From: Ganoderma boninense
Lineage: Eukaryota > Basidiomycota > Agaricomycetes > Polyporales > Polyporaceae
Direction of reading: 5' to 3'
Assembly (NCBI GenBank): GCA_002900995.3
Contig: CM035307.1
Span: 124,001 to 188,000 of the forward strand
Length of the DNA: 64,000 bases
Part shown: one piece after another, positions 21,146-31,965 of the stretch
How positions within the stretch are numbered: position 1 is the stretch's first letter
How the letters are laid out: the number at the start of each line of letters is the position of its first letter
Notes under the pieces: model-generated
Told to the model about the DNA's origin: nothing
Database searches by the model: none
The model's input: the letters and a program-made list of their open reading frames with translations, nothing else
Program-made: the position numbers and the translations under genes

Positions 21146-22012
21146 GCATTCTGTTTCGTCTGTCTGGTTGAACCAATGGCTGCTCCTAGTGCGACATGAG
21201 CTATGCAAAGGAACGTCGCGCGCCGACGCCCGCCCCGATGACTGACAGGTGCTGTTTGGGGCCTAAGTTGACAGAAAGGAACGTCAAGAGCCGCTCTCAT
21301 GGCGCGATAAGAAGATCAAAACGGATCAAAATTCCCTGACAAGAGGTAAGCAAGGAGCGCGGTCCGAGCGGACATGGCACGGGCAAGCATCCCATCGTGA
21401 GGAACAATGCCAGGAACGACTGCAATCTGGAGAATCAAACTAAGCGCCGATAATCGAAAGGACGCAGGTGGACGCACCTCTAACCCTCTCCGAGCACCCC
21501 ACTGTCGAGGTCGCAGGAATGACTGGTAGAAGCACACGAACTACCCCCATCAGCCTAATTGCCGAAACAACAATCCACTCTTGTGCCAGATCGATGACCA
21601 GAACAACTCACCTTCCCAAGAACGCATACTGTACCGCCCTTTGAACGGTTTCGCAGATCCTCAAGCTCGAGCGCAGCTGCCTCCTTTCAGTAAAGCACGC
21701 GGTCACCTCAGAACGACATAGGACACCCCGCCAAATGGCTACGAAGGCAAGCGGAAACGCCAAAGCCCCGCATAAAAGCCGTGTCGGTGCACGGTCGACG
21801 ACACAACCTCGAACATTACACGCGCACGCACGTACACTAATTCCCTGCAAACGGAATCAGCCATTCGTTCATCCACAACCGCAGCGCCCCAAGACGAAGA
21901 ACGAAAGGCCTCACCACAGCGCAAAGTCCACCCCCGCCAGCCGACTCCATAGTACAATATCACAACACCTCCACGAAGCCCCCTCACCCCAGCCAGACCC
22001 CGCAACCTACAG
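21146..22012. other. intergenic region without recognisable gene
   Basis: Between the MITE and the 3' end of membrane-protein paralogue 2. Short frames occur on both strands but none shows a known domain. It probably contains the 3' UTR of paralogue 2. Confidence 0.35.
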
Positions 22013-23653
22013 CTAGTCCGCAGTGTACGGCGGCGGCAGCGCCGGCTCGTTGTACAGCCTCAGCCCCGAGTCCTGCTCCTGGCCGCGGTCGCGGTCTTGC
22101 CTCCTCCGCCCGCGCGACGACAGGAGGCTGAGCAGCGACTGCGCGTGAGACTGCTCCTGCGCGGACGCGTACCACCGCGCCCGCGACGCCTCCGTGTCGG
22201 CGGGCGCCCGCGTCGTCGTCGTCGCCAACGACGGCGCGTAGTCGCTCGCGCCCGCGCTCAGACTCACGGACCCGGGGCCCGATAGTGGTGACGAAGGCGA
22301 GAGCGGGCTCCGAGCCGGGAGGAGGCGTGGGGTGGAGGGGCCATAGAGGGACTCTTGCAGTTTCGTGTCTGTAGGCGAGAGGCCCGGGCCGAGTGGGGGC
22401 GATGTCGGGGAGGGGGCTGGCGCGGACGGCCCTGCTGCTGCTTCAGATGCGCCACCAATTGATGCGCCGGTGATGAGTGCGCCAAGTCCTGACGACGGCG
22501 CAGACATCTCGGAGGCCGTTGCTGGGTACGAGCGCGAGCTGGGGAGCGTGGGGGACGTGGCGGGGGTGGAGGAGGCGAGCGAGAGCTCGGGGATCTTGTT
22601 GACCTTGGGGGCGGGGCTCCGTCCGCCCAGCAGAGTGCCGCTTGACGAGGAGCGCTCGCGGGTGTCGGGCGTGAACGGTTCGATATCTGTGAGGGAAGTT
22701 AGACGAACGTTTGGGACTGGTTGTATGCGGGTCGACTGACCGTCGTGTGCTCTGCGTCTTCGGAGCAGGCAGAAGAAAAAGAGCGCCAGAAGCGCGAGGA
22801 ATGCCACACCGCCTACGACACCGCCGACGATCTTGCTAGTATTCGAGTGTGCGGAAGATTGAGACGAGTCTGAAGCCGGAGCGGCGCCGGCCGCGGACGA
22901 AGTTGTGGGTATGTTTGAACTCGAAGCTGTAGTCGCAGCGTCGCTGAATGAACGAGTGGTCGGGTCAGTCGAAGTCGATGAGGATGAGGATGAGGACGAA
23001 GATGAAGATAATGAGGAAGAAGATGTCGTAGACAATGACGACACCAGTGCCGTGAGTACCGGAGCAGTCGACGAGGACGTCGTGGTCGAGGTTGTAGAGA
23101 TACTATGTGCAGAAGAAACGACTGTATTGGTGGGAGTGTTGAAAGGAGTGACTGACGTAGATGTCGAAGCGGTGGTGCTGCTGGAGGGCACAGTTTGGTT
23201 GTAGATGAGAAAGTAGTCGAGCCAGAAGGTGTTCGGGTTCGTGCCGTTCACGTTCGTGATCTCAATCTCATGGTTGTCAAGGGTGAGATCGAACTTCGAG
23301 AAGAACGTCACGTTGAAGTGCGGGTCTCCCGACGCCGTGAACGGCGCGGTGTAGGTTCCCTCTTGGACGCCGTCGATCTTGTACGTGGTCGTTGGCTGGC
23401 CATAGTTGGCACTAGGCTCGAGTGTTCCGATAACTTGAACGCCAGTGCCTGGCCGTCGTGTTCCGGGAATCAACTGCTGAAGCATGGCGTTAGGACGGGC
23501 GGACTCACCGTAGAAGCCCAACGAAGCTGTCAAGCCGGCCGTGGCAGCGCCGTGCCTTGTGTGGTCGACCTCGTTGACGTTCTGGTCCCAGATCCATCCG
23601 GGCGCGTACTGAACCGCGGGATTTGTGTCGTCAATCAAGCTCGGGGAGGACAT
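22013..23653 (-). CDS. single-pass membrane protein, paralogue 2 (C-terminal PPxY)
   Basis: Start at 23653 (MSSPSLIDDTNPAVQYAPGW), nearly the same N-terminus as paralogue 1. An intron is likely after GLTASLGFYG (GTGAGTCCG to GACGGCCAG), joining GTGVQVIGTLEP. The ectodomain continues with DGVQEGTYTAPFTASGDP and ITNVNGTNPNTFWLDYFLIY. A very long Ser/Thr-rich stalk follows (about 110 residues, including an 11-Ser run), likely O-mannosylated. The membrane helix is VGGVVGGVAFLALLALFFFC, followed by LLRRRR. A second intron (GTCAGT to CTCACAG) lies just inside the membrane. The tail of about 230 residues is Ser/Pro/Ala-rich and ends DSGLRLYNEPALPPPYTAD. The last 20 residues are almost the same as in paralogue 1, suggesting a conserved docking site. 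Confidence 0.83.
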   Translation of the reverse strand: MSSPSLIDDTNPAVQYAPGWIWDQNVNEVDHTRHGAATAGLTASLGFYGESARPNAMLQQLIPGTRRPGTGVQVIGTLEPSANYGQPTTTYKIDGVQEGTYTAPFTASGDPHFNVTFFSKFDLTLDNHEIEITNVNGTNPNTFWLDYFLIYNQTVPSSSTTASTSTSVTPFNTPTNTVVSSAHSISTTSTTTSSSTAPVLTALVSSLSTTSSSSLSSSSSSSSSSSTSTDPTTRSFSDAATTASSSNIPTTSSAAGAAPASDSSQSSAHSNTSKIVGGVVGGVAFLALLALFFFCLLRRRRAHDGQSTRIQPVPNVRLTSLTDIEPFTPDTRERSSSSGTLLGGRSPAPKVNKIPELSLASSTPATSPTLPSSRSYPATASEMSAPSSGLGALITGASIGGASEAAAGPSAPAPSPTSPPLGPGLSPTDTKLQESLYGPSTPRLLPARSPLSPSSPLSGPGSVSLSAGASDYAPSLATTTTRAPADTEASRARWYASAQEQSHAQSLLSLLSSRGRRRQDRDRGQEQDSGLRLYNEPALPPPYTAD

Positions 23654-24010
23654 CTCCTGTTCTAGCACGAACTCCAGCCGCCAGACGCGAGAGCCGTGTC
23701 AGAAACCGAGGAGAAAGGAGGGAGCAGGGGGGCGTAAGCCTACGCGGCTCTGCACCGCAGGGGGTGGGTGGGGGGTAGAAAGAGAGAGAGCAACGATGGG
23801 TGCGCATCACTGTGTGCACATGTACACTGACGATGAGTGGGATAGGCTACTGATAGGCTGGACATCGAGGGCTGTGATCTGATGATTTGCATGCTCAGTT
23901 CCTGAACCATGCACGAGTCGCCGCTTATGCTGACCGCTCTACCAAGTCCTCGGGCGCCTGCGCGACGATCATCAGATCCTCCAAGCGTTTTTTTGCGTTT
24001 TTTCGGCAAT

Positions 24011-24435
24011 GGATGACTTTCCATAAGGATTTACGGACATCTAAACGGCCGTAAATCCTAAACTCGTCCTATTCGCCGAAATGCCGAATCCGATACAGAC
24101 TCCGCTCCTGAGACCGACGTCTGTAGATGCTACAAGCGCCCAAAATCTGGAAGGGGGGGTCGACCCCCCCTTTCAGACCTAAACACGTCCGCAGATGCCT
24201 CGCTTAGAGCTCCCGACGACCTGAAAGGAAGGAGTTGGCCTTACAAACGATGGTGGCATTGATGGCCTGCCTAATTGGGTGCTGATAAATTGATGGAGCT
24301 GCACGTGCATAAGTATAGACGCTCCACTCCCATCGGCGCTTTGCAGTTAAGCGCCAAAGATCTCCAAGTCAGTTGAAGCTCCGCTGATGGGTTACGGCCG
24401 TTTAGAGGTCCGTAAATCCTTATGGAAAGTCATCC
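24011..24435. mobile_element. MITE, 425 bp, with 44-bp terminal inverted repeats
   Basis: The left end (24011-24054, starting GGATGACTTTCCATAAGG) and right end (24392-24435) are inverted copies with one mismatch in 44. AAT flanks both ends and may be a 3-bp target duplication, as for PIF/Harbinger or CACTA elements. The interior has no coding frame but contains a perfect 22-bp palindrome at 24151-24172 (G7-TCGA-C7 core). Confidence 0.85.
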
Positions 24436-27400
24436 AATATGATACCCGCCTGGGAGGTCAGCGCTCAGCCATCGCTTCGTCGGCTCAGACTTGGGTCACT
24501 GTCGGCTTGGCTATGACTGAACAGTTCCGTCTCGTGGTCTCTAGATTGTCAAAGGCAAAGTGAGCCCTCGAAGTTAGGGCATAGGCGCAAAGGCATCGTT
24601 GAGAGAATGATAAGACCGGTGACTGGACTTGTGGACAACGCATCATCCGTCAATGTCACGGGTAAAGATTCAGAAGGCCGATCCGGATAATAGGTCAGAG
24701 CCTCAGACCCGAAATAGGACTGCCCGAGCACATCAGCTCTCACGTCAGCAGGTGGCGCTGTGTAAAGCAAATTCATCATCATCTTCAAGGTCGAGACCTT
24801 CAAGTTCTTCTCACCTCACTGTCAGTGTTTTCTAACGAGCATACAGAAGGAAGCCTTGCAACGCGTATTCGAGCCTTCATCATGTCTCTGTCCGAAGCCT
24901 CGGGTAAGTGCGGCGTACATTGGGAGAATGGGACTGGGACATCGACGCATACTATCCATGCACGCCAGCCGAGCCCCGGAAAATGTTACTCACGTGGGTT
25001 GTTTGCTTCCTCGAGGAGAGATGCGAGGATGGAGTGGCGAGGCGTCGTCACCCCACTCGAGACGAATTTGGCGATGACGTGTTCTGCCACCTGCAGCGTC
25101 CTCAATCCGGTAACTCAAGCGCCCTGTCCCGGAATTAAGTACTCGACTCTAACTTCTCACCAGCGGTGGCATATCCAGTCAATAAGTATTGGCCGATAGC
25201 GGAGGCCACCAACCAGTCATTCTCCTTCCTCATGAGGTTCTCGAAGTTACTTCAGTACGCATGGACACCGATAATTCAGCCGCAATGCGCTCATAACGTT
25301 ATCCAGATACCTCCCTGAATGCCACGCAATATGCTCACCTATGCGGGAAGATTGTATGACTGATGATCCAGGCGCGGACTCGTCCCTGCCCCATCCTGTA
25401 TGCAGGTCAGAAAATCGCGTTGGCAGTACGAAAATACTAGGATTGAAGGCGCACCGGAGCAATGCCGTTTCGCCGGGCAGAAAACGACACGGTATGCGTT
25501 CGAACAAACCTTCGACGACGAACGAGGAGGGTATGTAGGGTGCATACAAAATATCTGTGGAAGTCCACCGACACAATATCTGCCCACCGACATCAATCGA
25601 AGTCCGTGATCCCAGGCGAAGGTCCGAGTCGGAGTGGAACTGGATCATGGGCACAGGGAATTGTGGGGCTCGAGCGTGGCAGGATAGCAAGTCCGACGCG
25701 GAGGTCCAAATGAACGTTGTGCGCACCACTCCCACATCTCGGCGGCGTGCCGGCCGCGCGTTTCCCAGCGAGGCTAGCGACGCCTACAGACGGGCGGTGC
25801 ATGAGCCGTGCGTCGACTGGATATCCTGGATCAGATAAAAATCTGTCGAAGACAACGACGAGGGGCATTCTGATCCCCCAGGAAGCTAGCTTGCGATCCG
25901 ACGGACTTGGAATGCGAATATGTAGGTGACTGGCGTACCTCAGTGCACTGCTGGGCGGATATCCAGCTACTCTGGAGCGGCCGAAGACCCGTCGCTCGCA
26001 CAGGGACGCCGCTCAATCTATGGAGGTGGACCTGCATAGATAGCGAAGACCATCGTTGTCTTCCTTGCGACATAACTTGCCCAGCGATCCACGGCACACG
26101 GGTTCTTCGCAGTATTGATTTGACTTGCTCACCGTGCTCCACCCTGCACGAGCCGCGCGCATACAACGCTCCTAAAACCCCGTGAATGCCAACAGTTAGC
26201 CCGCGACCGCCGTATGGACATGTTTTAACCTACGATCCTACCGCGGCGAACCAGGCTGTGATGTCCTTGAAAACCACGGACGCAGTGTACTCGGATACAA
26301 CGTGTGGACGAGAAGAAGATGGCCCACCCTCCTCATCCATAGCCGATTTCCGAAGCGAACGATCGTGGACTCAGAGCGGAACAGCCGCCTTGCCTAGGGA
26401 GCTCACCAGCGCCCTGTATGGTCGCCACAATAACGTCTGTACTCGTGACTTGTCATACTTGTCAGTACAAGTTCAGCCCTGCCACACGGTATCGTGAGAC
26501 AGCCTGCCAGATCGCAGTGAAAGATGCGAAGAGCGGCTCACCACGTTGCACGCGAGGCGTCCGAACCGAATCGCTCCCAGGCCAAGGCTAAGGCTAAGGC
26601 TAAGGCTGCGCCCATGGGGACCCACAAACCTTGCTCGGTTGCCCGGTTGACCGGGCGCCACTCCGTCGCATGCGGGCCGTGTGCTGCCGTGTGCCGGCAT
26701 CGGCATCGTTATCGGTTCGCGCGCCGTGGCACTCGGGGTCGACGCTTCTCGACTTCGACTTGTTCTCGACGTTCGTGCAGTGATTTCTATTTCTGCTTTT
26801 TGCAGGCGCCGAGGCTGGGTACGCCGACTGATCCAGGAAGCGTTGTCATCGATCGTCCCCTGCCAGAGGGCTATGAAAGCGGGCCCGTAGCCACCGAAGA
26901 AGGTCTACTAGCCTGAGAGTGCCGCCGCTCGCTCAACGTCCGACATCTTGGAAGGTCGATATGCAGCCGTGGCGGTCGTGGTTTACACCCGCCGCTGCGA
27001 ATCAGCGCCACAAGCTTGCTTATCGAAAAGACGTGGCAAACCGGCGCCCCGAAGGGTCGGGAGAATGGTGTCCTCGAGGCGGGGCAGGGGCGTCTTTGTG
27101 GACGACGGAGTTCAGCGGACGCGGGGCGGGCTTCATGGTCCAGAGTCAGACGTACGCGTTACTTGCGTGAGAGGAGGCCCGAGGCGCATGGACCTGGATC
27201 GGAGCTCGCGCGCAGTCGACCGCAACAAACGCAGAAGGCGAGGAGGCCCGGGCGCCGGGCACACCGAAAAGTCAAGTCCGACTGAGAGGCTGGCCATGGA
27301 CGCATGCTGGCACTTTGGGCGCACGGCGTTGGTAGAGAAGATACCTTTTCTGACTGTGCGGCGCAGCTGGGTGTTTCGATGGCGATGACCGGTCGGTGGA

Positions 27401-29107
27401 TGCGTCAGCATCGTATTGGCTTTTGGACGGCACGGGCGCGCGGAGGGACTTACGGAATGCTACGGCAGATGCGCCGCAGTGGAGGATTCGGAACAGGGGC
27501 CCGCGGTTCCTGTTGTGGAGGGAAGAAGTCTGATGAGGCCAACGCCTATGGGCGATGGGCAGCGTCGGAGAAGGTGGTCTGATGGAATGGATTGTGGTTA
27601 GGTTTGACTGGCGGCAACAATTCTCTTCAATGGTGGCACATCTGGAGCAGCTCACCAAAATCCCGGAAATATTTTCTCCGCGCATACATGGATGTCTGTC
27701 CGAGAGACTGCAGAGGAGCAGAGCGGTAGCACTTGGAACACGTCGCTCAGAGCAATCAGCGATGGTGGTGGCGGACATGAAGCACAGTCAAGCGTGTGCA
27801 TGGCGATTCAATGGGTGGCACCAAGCTGCTTCGCGTCTCCGGGCATGATGAGACGGTGCGCGCCACAGAAGACGGACCGGGTGGCTGCATAGCAATCGTC
27901 AGCGGAGGTCTGAACGAATGTTCTAAAGCTTGAAGAGGACACGTAGGCAAGGATGAGTGCCATTATGAGACGGCTGGAAATCCTGCATGATACGAACGGG
28001 TATTGGCCCTGCATTCAACACGAAGCCTGCATATAGAAGGCGTATATGTCGTTATATGCGCGAACAACGGATACGTGACGTCCCACAGACCCGAGCCGAG
28101 GACTGATAGGCACTTGGGGGAACTTGGCGAATGTCGGAGTTGGGAGGGGAGCAAGATATGAGAAATCATTACGGAGATAACGCACCCATATGATATTTCT
28201 TCGATGCAACAATTGTGGAAGACGTATTTGAAGCCCTGTCGGGCCATCCGTGGAGGTCGGGACAGGCAGCGGGACCGGGCGAGAGAAGTGCCGCGATGAG
28301 TGGCGACGATATGGTTAAGGAAGGGTGGATGCATTTTCCAAACGTCTGTGGATAGCCGCAAGCAGCGAAGAAGAGGCCATGGAAGAGAGGCTGGGAGGGG
28401 AACCGGTGCAGAGAAAGACGTCCGTAGTGCACAATCCGTACACGGCACTTTGCTGGAAGCGCGGGGCGGGGAGCTGTACCGTACTGCCACAGCGCCGGTC
28501 TGGCCACCGCTTCCATATCCGTCGGCTCGGGCTGGTCCGGCTCGCCCGACTGCCGTCTCAGCCGTGCTCGTCGCAGCCCTCTCTGCCACCCTCGTCGTCT
28601 CTGCCGCCTGCCATGCAACGTTGCAAGCACCCGTATCGGCCACCCAAATCAGTCAACCAGCAGCTGCTTGCTCATCTCAAGAGCACAGATACGCTGGCAC
28701 TCCGCTCAATGGCAACCAGTGCGTTCTCCTCGTCGCGACGCACGTCCTGACAGCGGCTGTTGTTAAGCCCCGCTCCCTCCCTCCGATCCCATGTCAAATT
28801 CAGTCATAGTGCGTATGGCCTTGGGCGATCCAGGGCGATCCCCTCTCTGAGCTCGGCTTTCATTACAGGTGAGCTGTGCTGATTTCTATTGACTCCATCC
28901 TGTCCGCCAGACTCGCTCTTTGCAGCGTTCTCTGCTACTGGCGCTCGACACAATGTTAACTCCGACTTCCAACTTTGTTCACGCACTGATGCCATGCCAC
29001 GATGCTGCCAGGAACGCCCACCCAACAAAATTCAAATCGCACCAATTTATTAATCTCTCTTCGCCAGCCTGCTCTCCCTCCTCTTCACCTCCCAACTCCC
29101 AGCAGAC
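24436..29107. other. 4.7-kb gene-poor region
   Basis: Many open frames of 60-230 codons occur on both strands, but they overlap each other and none shows a motif I recognise. The longest are minus 25735-25247 and 28643-27963 and plus 28300-28809. Decayed genes or old transposon remains are possible. A short tandem repeat lies at 26584-26606. Confidence 0.35.
26584..26606. repeat. hexanucleotide tandem repeat (AAGGCT)n
   Basis: Nearly four copies of a 6-bp unit in a row. No gene assignment. Confidence 0.8.
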
Positions 29108-30129
29108 ATGGCTCACCAATACGCCTACCCTCAGTTCTACTACCCGACCCCGTACATGGTCCCGTTCTACAACCAGCCGTACGTCTCACCCTTCATCCCT
29201 CCCATGACCAACCTCCCTCCTGCCCCCGTCGTTCCTCCCCCTCCCCATGAGCGCCGCGTTCGCTTCGACAACGATCGCGAGCCTTTCCCTCCACGCGAAC
29301 GTCGTCCTTCCTGGCACGCCAACCTCGCCCCTCCCCCGAACCCGGTCCCCTTCCCCTCGCCCCCGATCATCGTCACTCCGCTCCACCCGTTGTCTCTCTC
29401 CCTGCCCAGCCTGCCGCCGTGCCCGTGTTCACACATCAAAGACGACGCTCCGACACCTGTCTCCCCCAGCCCGCATGGGTGACCTTCCCGACCATGGTCA
29501 CCCCGATGGCTCCCGCAATGACCTTCCAACCGAGTTCACCGCACACCGCGCAGATCCACCCCCTCCTGAACGGCGAGAGCGCCGCGGGCCCGAAGATCCT
29601 CTTCGACCTCTCGCTGCACTCCTTCAACCCGCAGCGCATCACGACCTTCGGACAGAAGTCGGGCACGCCGCTGACGCTCGACGAGCTGCTCGAGCCCGCG
29701 ACGCACCCGCCCGTGTACCGGATGACGATCAAGTGCGACGCGCTGCCGGAGTGGCCCGTGCACCTCTCGCAGCACACGACCGCGCGCGAACGCTCGCGCG
29801 AGCGCTCGCCGTTCCTCTCCGTGTCCCTACGCGAGGCCGAGGACGCCCCAATCACGGTGTACGACGTGCTGATGGCGGTCTACCGGACGGTGCAGCAGCG
29901 GATCGGGCAGACGGACTGGGTGCGGCTGAGCGCGCGGCGGATGAACGAGGTGTCGGCGGCGTACACGCGGCGCTGCAGGCACTTCCCGAGCCCGCAGGCG
30001 TTCGAGGAGGCGCAGGGCGTGCGGCGCGTGGACTACCTGGGCGAGCGGTACATGTTCTGCGGGATCAGCCGCGAGGGCGGGCCCGAGGGGTTCACGAAGA
30101 TGAAGCTGGCGGTCGAGGGCCCGCGGTGA
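29108..30129 (+). CDS. DUF6699-domain protein
   Basis: Basidiomycete-specific family of unknown function. The N-terminal 100 residues are Pro/Tyr-rich and disordered (QYAYPQFYYPTPYMVPFYNQ; RRVRFDNDREPFPPRERRPS). The DUF6699 domain follows: IHPLLNGESAAGPKILFDLS, LDELLEPATHPPVYRMTIKC, LPEWPVHLSQH, APITVYDVLMAVYRTVQQRI, DWVRLSARRMNEVSAAYTRR and RRVDYLGERYMFCGI. The two parts are in different frames. The switch lies near 29380-29413, where CTCTCCCTGCCCAG looks like a good acceptor but no strong donor is visible, so it is either an intron with a weak GTC donor or a one-base error. Confidence 0.82.
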
Positions 30130-31965
30130 GGTGCTTTCCGCTTCTCCTTGCCCTGCGAGCACCGCGGTCGACTGTCTTGGATATGCGGAGCTGGAGGCTT
30201 GGACCTGGCGCTGGATGGCTGGAGAACTGGAGACCTGGGACGCCGATTCGGGGCTGCGCTGCGGTACTAGGACTCTCGCCTGCACGCTATTACATCCGCA
30301 TTTGCGTCCACACACGGGTCCGACGACCGTTGCGGCGAAGGCTGATGGCGGGTTACGTGGAGCTCGGGGTTTGGATGGCGTGGCTGCGCTGTCGGTGCCG
30401 CAGCGCGAACTTGGACTCGGGGGCCCGAGCTGAGGGGGATGCTGTTGGATACCTGCAGCCGAGCGATAACTTACTTACTTGGGCTCTTCGCCAGCTTCTT
30501 CGCCTTCCGCCTCGTCCATTTCGCCTCACAGCCGCTTCCCTTCTCTCAGTCCTTGGTGCTTTGGATATGTGTGTCGCGACTTGCTATATCTAGGATCGTT
30601 TCACCTTCTTTGGTTGCTTTTACGACTTCTGTCTGGTTGTCTGCTTCGCCCGCTTCTGCTGCCTCCTTCGTGTGGACTATACCCAGTTCGAGTTGCTTGT
30701 GCTAGCGTAACTTATCCTGTAATTCCGATATCCCTTCTCCAAACACAGTCGCATGTCGTAGTCGAGATACGAGAGACAAGTACCCAATGTATGTGTTATA
30801 GTGGACGATTTGCCAGAGCTGAGAGGGTGGATGCACAGGTAGTGGTGTTGTGGATCCTGTCAGACTGTGCGGGCTTCATGCTGCGTAGTTCTCGGCGCAG
30901 TGAGACGGAGCGGCGCACGAACACGATTTGCTCTGTTCCGCCAACCCGGACGTCGATAAACTTACTGTAAAGCTGTGCGCTATCGCTCTCCGGTTCAAAC
31001 GCTTTGATTACCATTTGCTTCACTATAGCTAGCCCTGCTTCGCCCCTCGGACGCGCCGAGTGCAAGAAGATTTCCGCCCAGATCGCAAGCCACTGGCTGC
31101 GCCGACAGTCCACGCGATCCCCGGTTCACATCCGTAGGCTGCATTCTTTTCGAATCGGCGCCAAGTCAGCGTCCCGAATTTCGTTCCCAGATTTCTTGTG
31201 GCCTCGTCAGGCGATTGCTGATGCTGTGCTGTATGGGTGCTCAGCAGACTGACCTGGGCCACGGACGGATGTATTCAGGCAGCCTTCGGTTCCCATGTTG
31301 AGGTGACCCTCGCGTAAGCTATCTAGGTGGAAGGGCGGCTAGCTCCCCCGACACATGTCTTCTACGGCAAAATGGACACCGTAAAATTTGAAGCATTGAT
31401 GTGCACTGGGGTGAACTGCTGTACCGGTGCCTTCTCCGATGGGAGAATAGTAGAAATGCGGGGTTCCGACATTCCCGAAGTAACAGTGCAGTAAGTATGT
31501 CAGCGGGAAATCGAAATCGGGGGAGCCTGTACATGTGCTAGGCTTCAAATCTTTTGTAAAGATATCAGTGGAGTACGCGACGCACTCCCACATAGACGGA
31601 CGGTAGTTCACACAGCTGGAAAACTGTATAACTTGAAGGCTCGTACTTACATCACGAATGTTAGCTCTGGTATGGAGAGAGCATGTTGTGCAGGTAAGTA
31701 TGTTTCGAAGATATGCTGGTGAATGATGATCGGGCCCGGGCCGGACTCCGGGATGAATTGTGGACCCGGTCGGCCGGCGCTCTCACGGCTCCCTTGGTCT
31801 GCGGATTATGGACGTCCGTGAGCATCTCTTGACCCCGGACTTATACCACTCACCTCTCACCTGTCCGCCATGCGACCCCCCCACCGCCTTTCCTCCGTCT
31901 CTCTCGTCTTTACCGCACGCCTCAAGTTCCAATCCATCCCCCGCCATCCCGCCCTCCGTTACCGC
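30130..31965. other. intergenic region, possible unidentified minus-strand exons
   Basis: The first few hundred bases should be the 3' UTR of the DUF6699 gene. At 31113-30890 the minus strand encodes a protein-like stretch (QWLAIWAEIFLHSARPRGEA, KAFEPESDSAQLYSKFIDVR) with a GTAAGT donor inside it. At 31611-31339 another (MWECVAYSTDIFTKDLK, HQCFKFYGVHFAVEDMC) occurs. I cannot join them into a gene or name a family. Confidence 0.3.

Noticed and set aside
27963..28643. A 226-codon minus-strand frame as a gene
   Set aside because: No start context, domain, intron signal or sensible composition could be defended, and a 153-codon frame overlaps it on the same strand.
29247..30593. A 448-codon plus-strand frame across the DUF6699 gene
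   Set aside because: It is Ala/Arg-rich, a shadow frame of GC-rich coding sequence. The overlapping frames give the conserved DUF6699 motifs instead.
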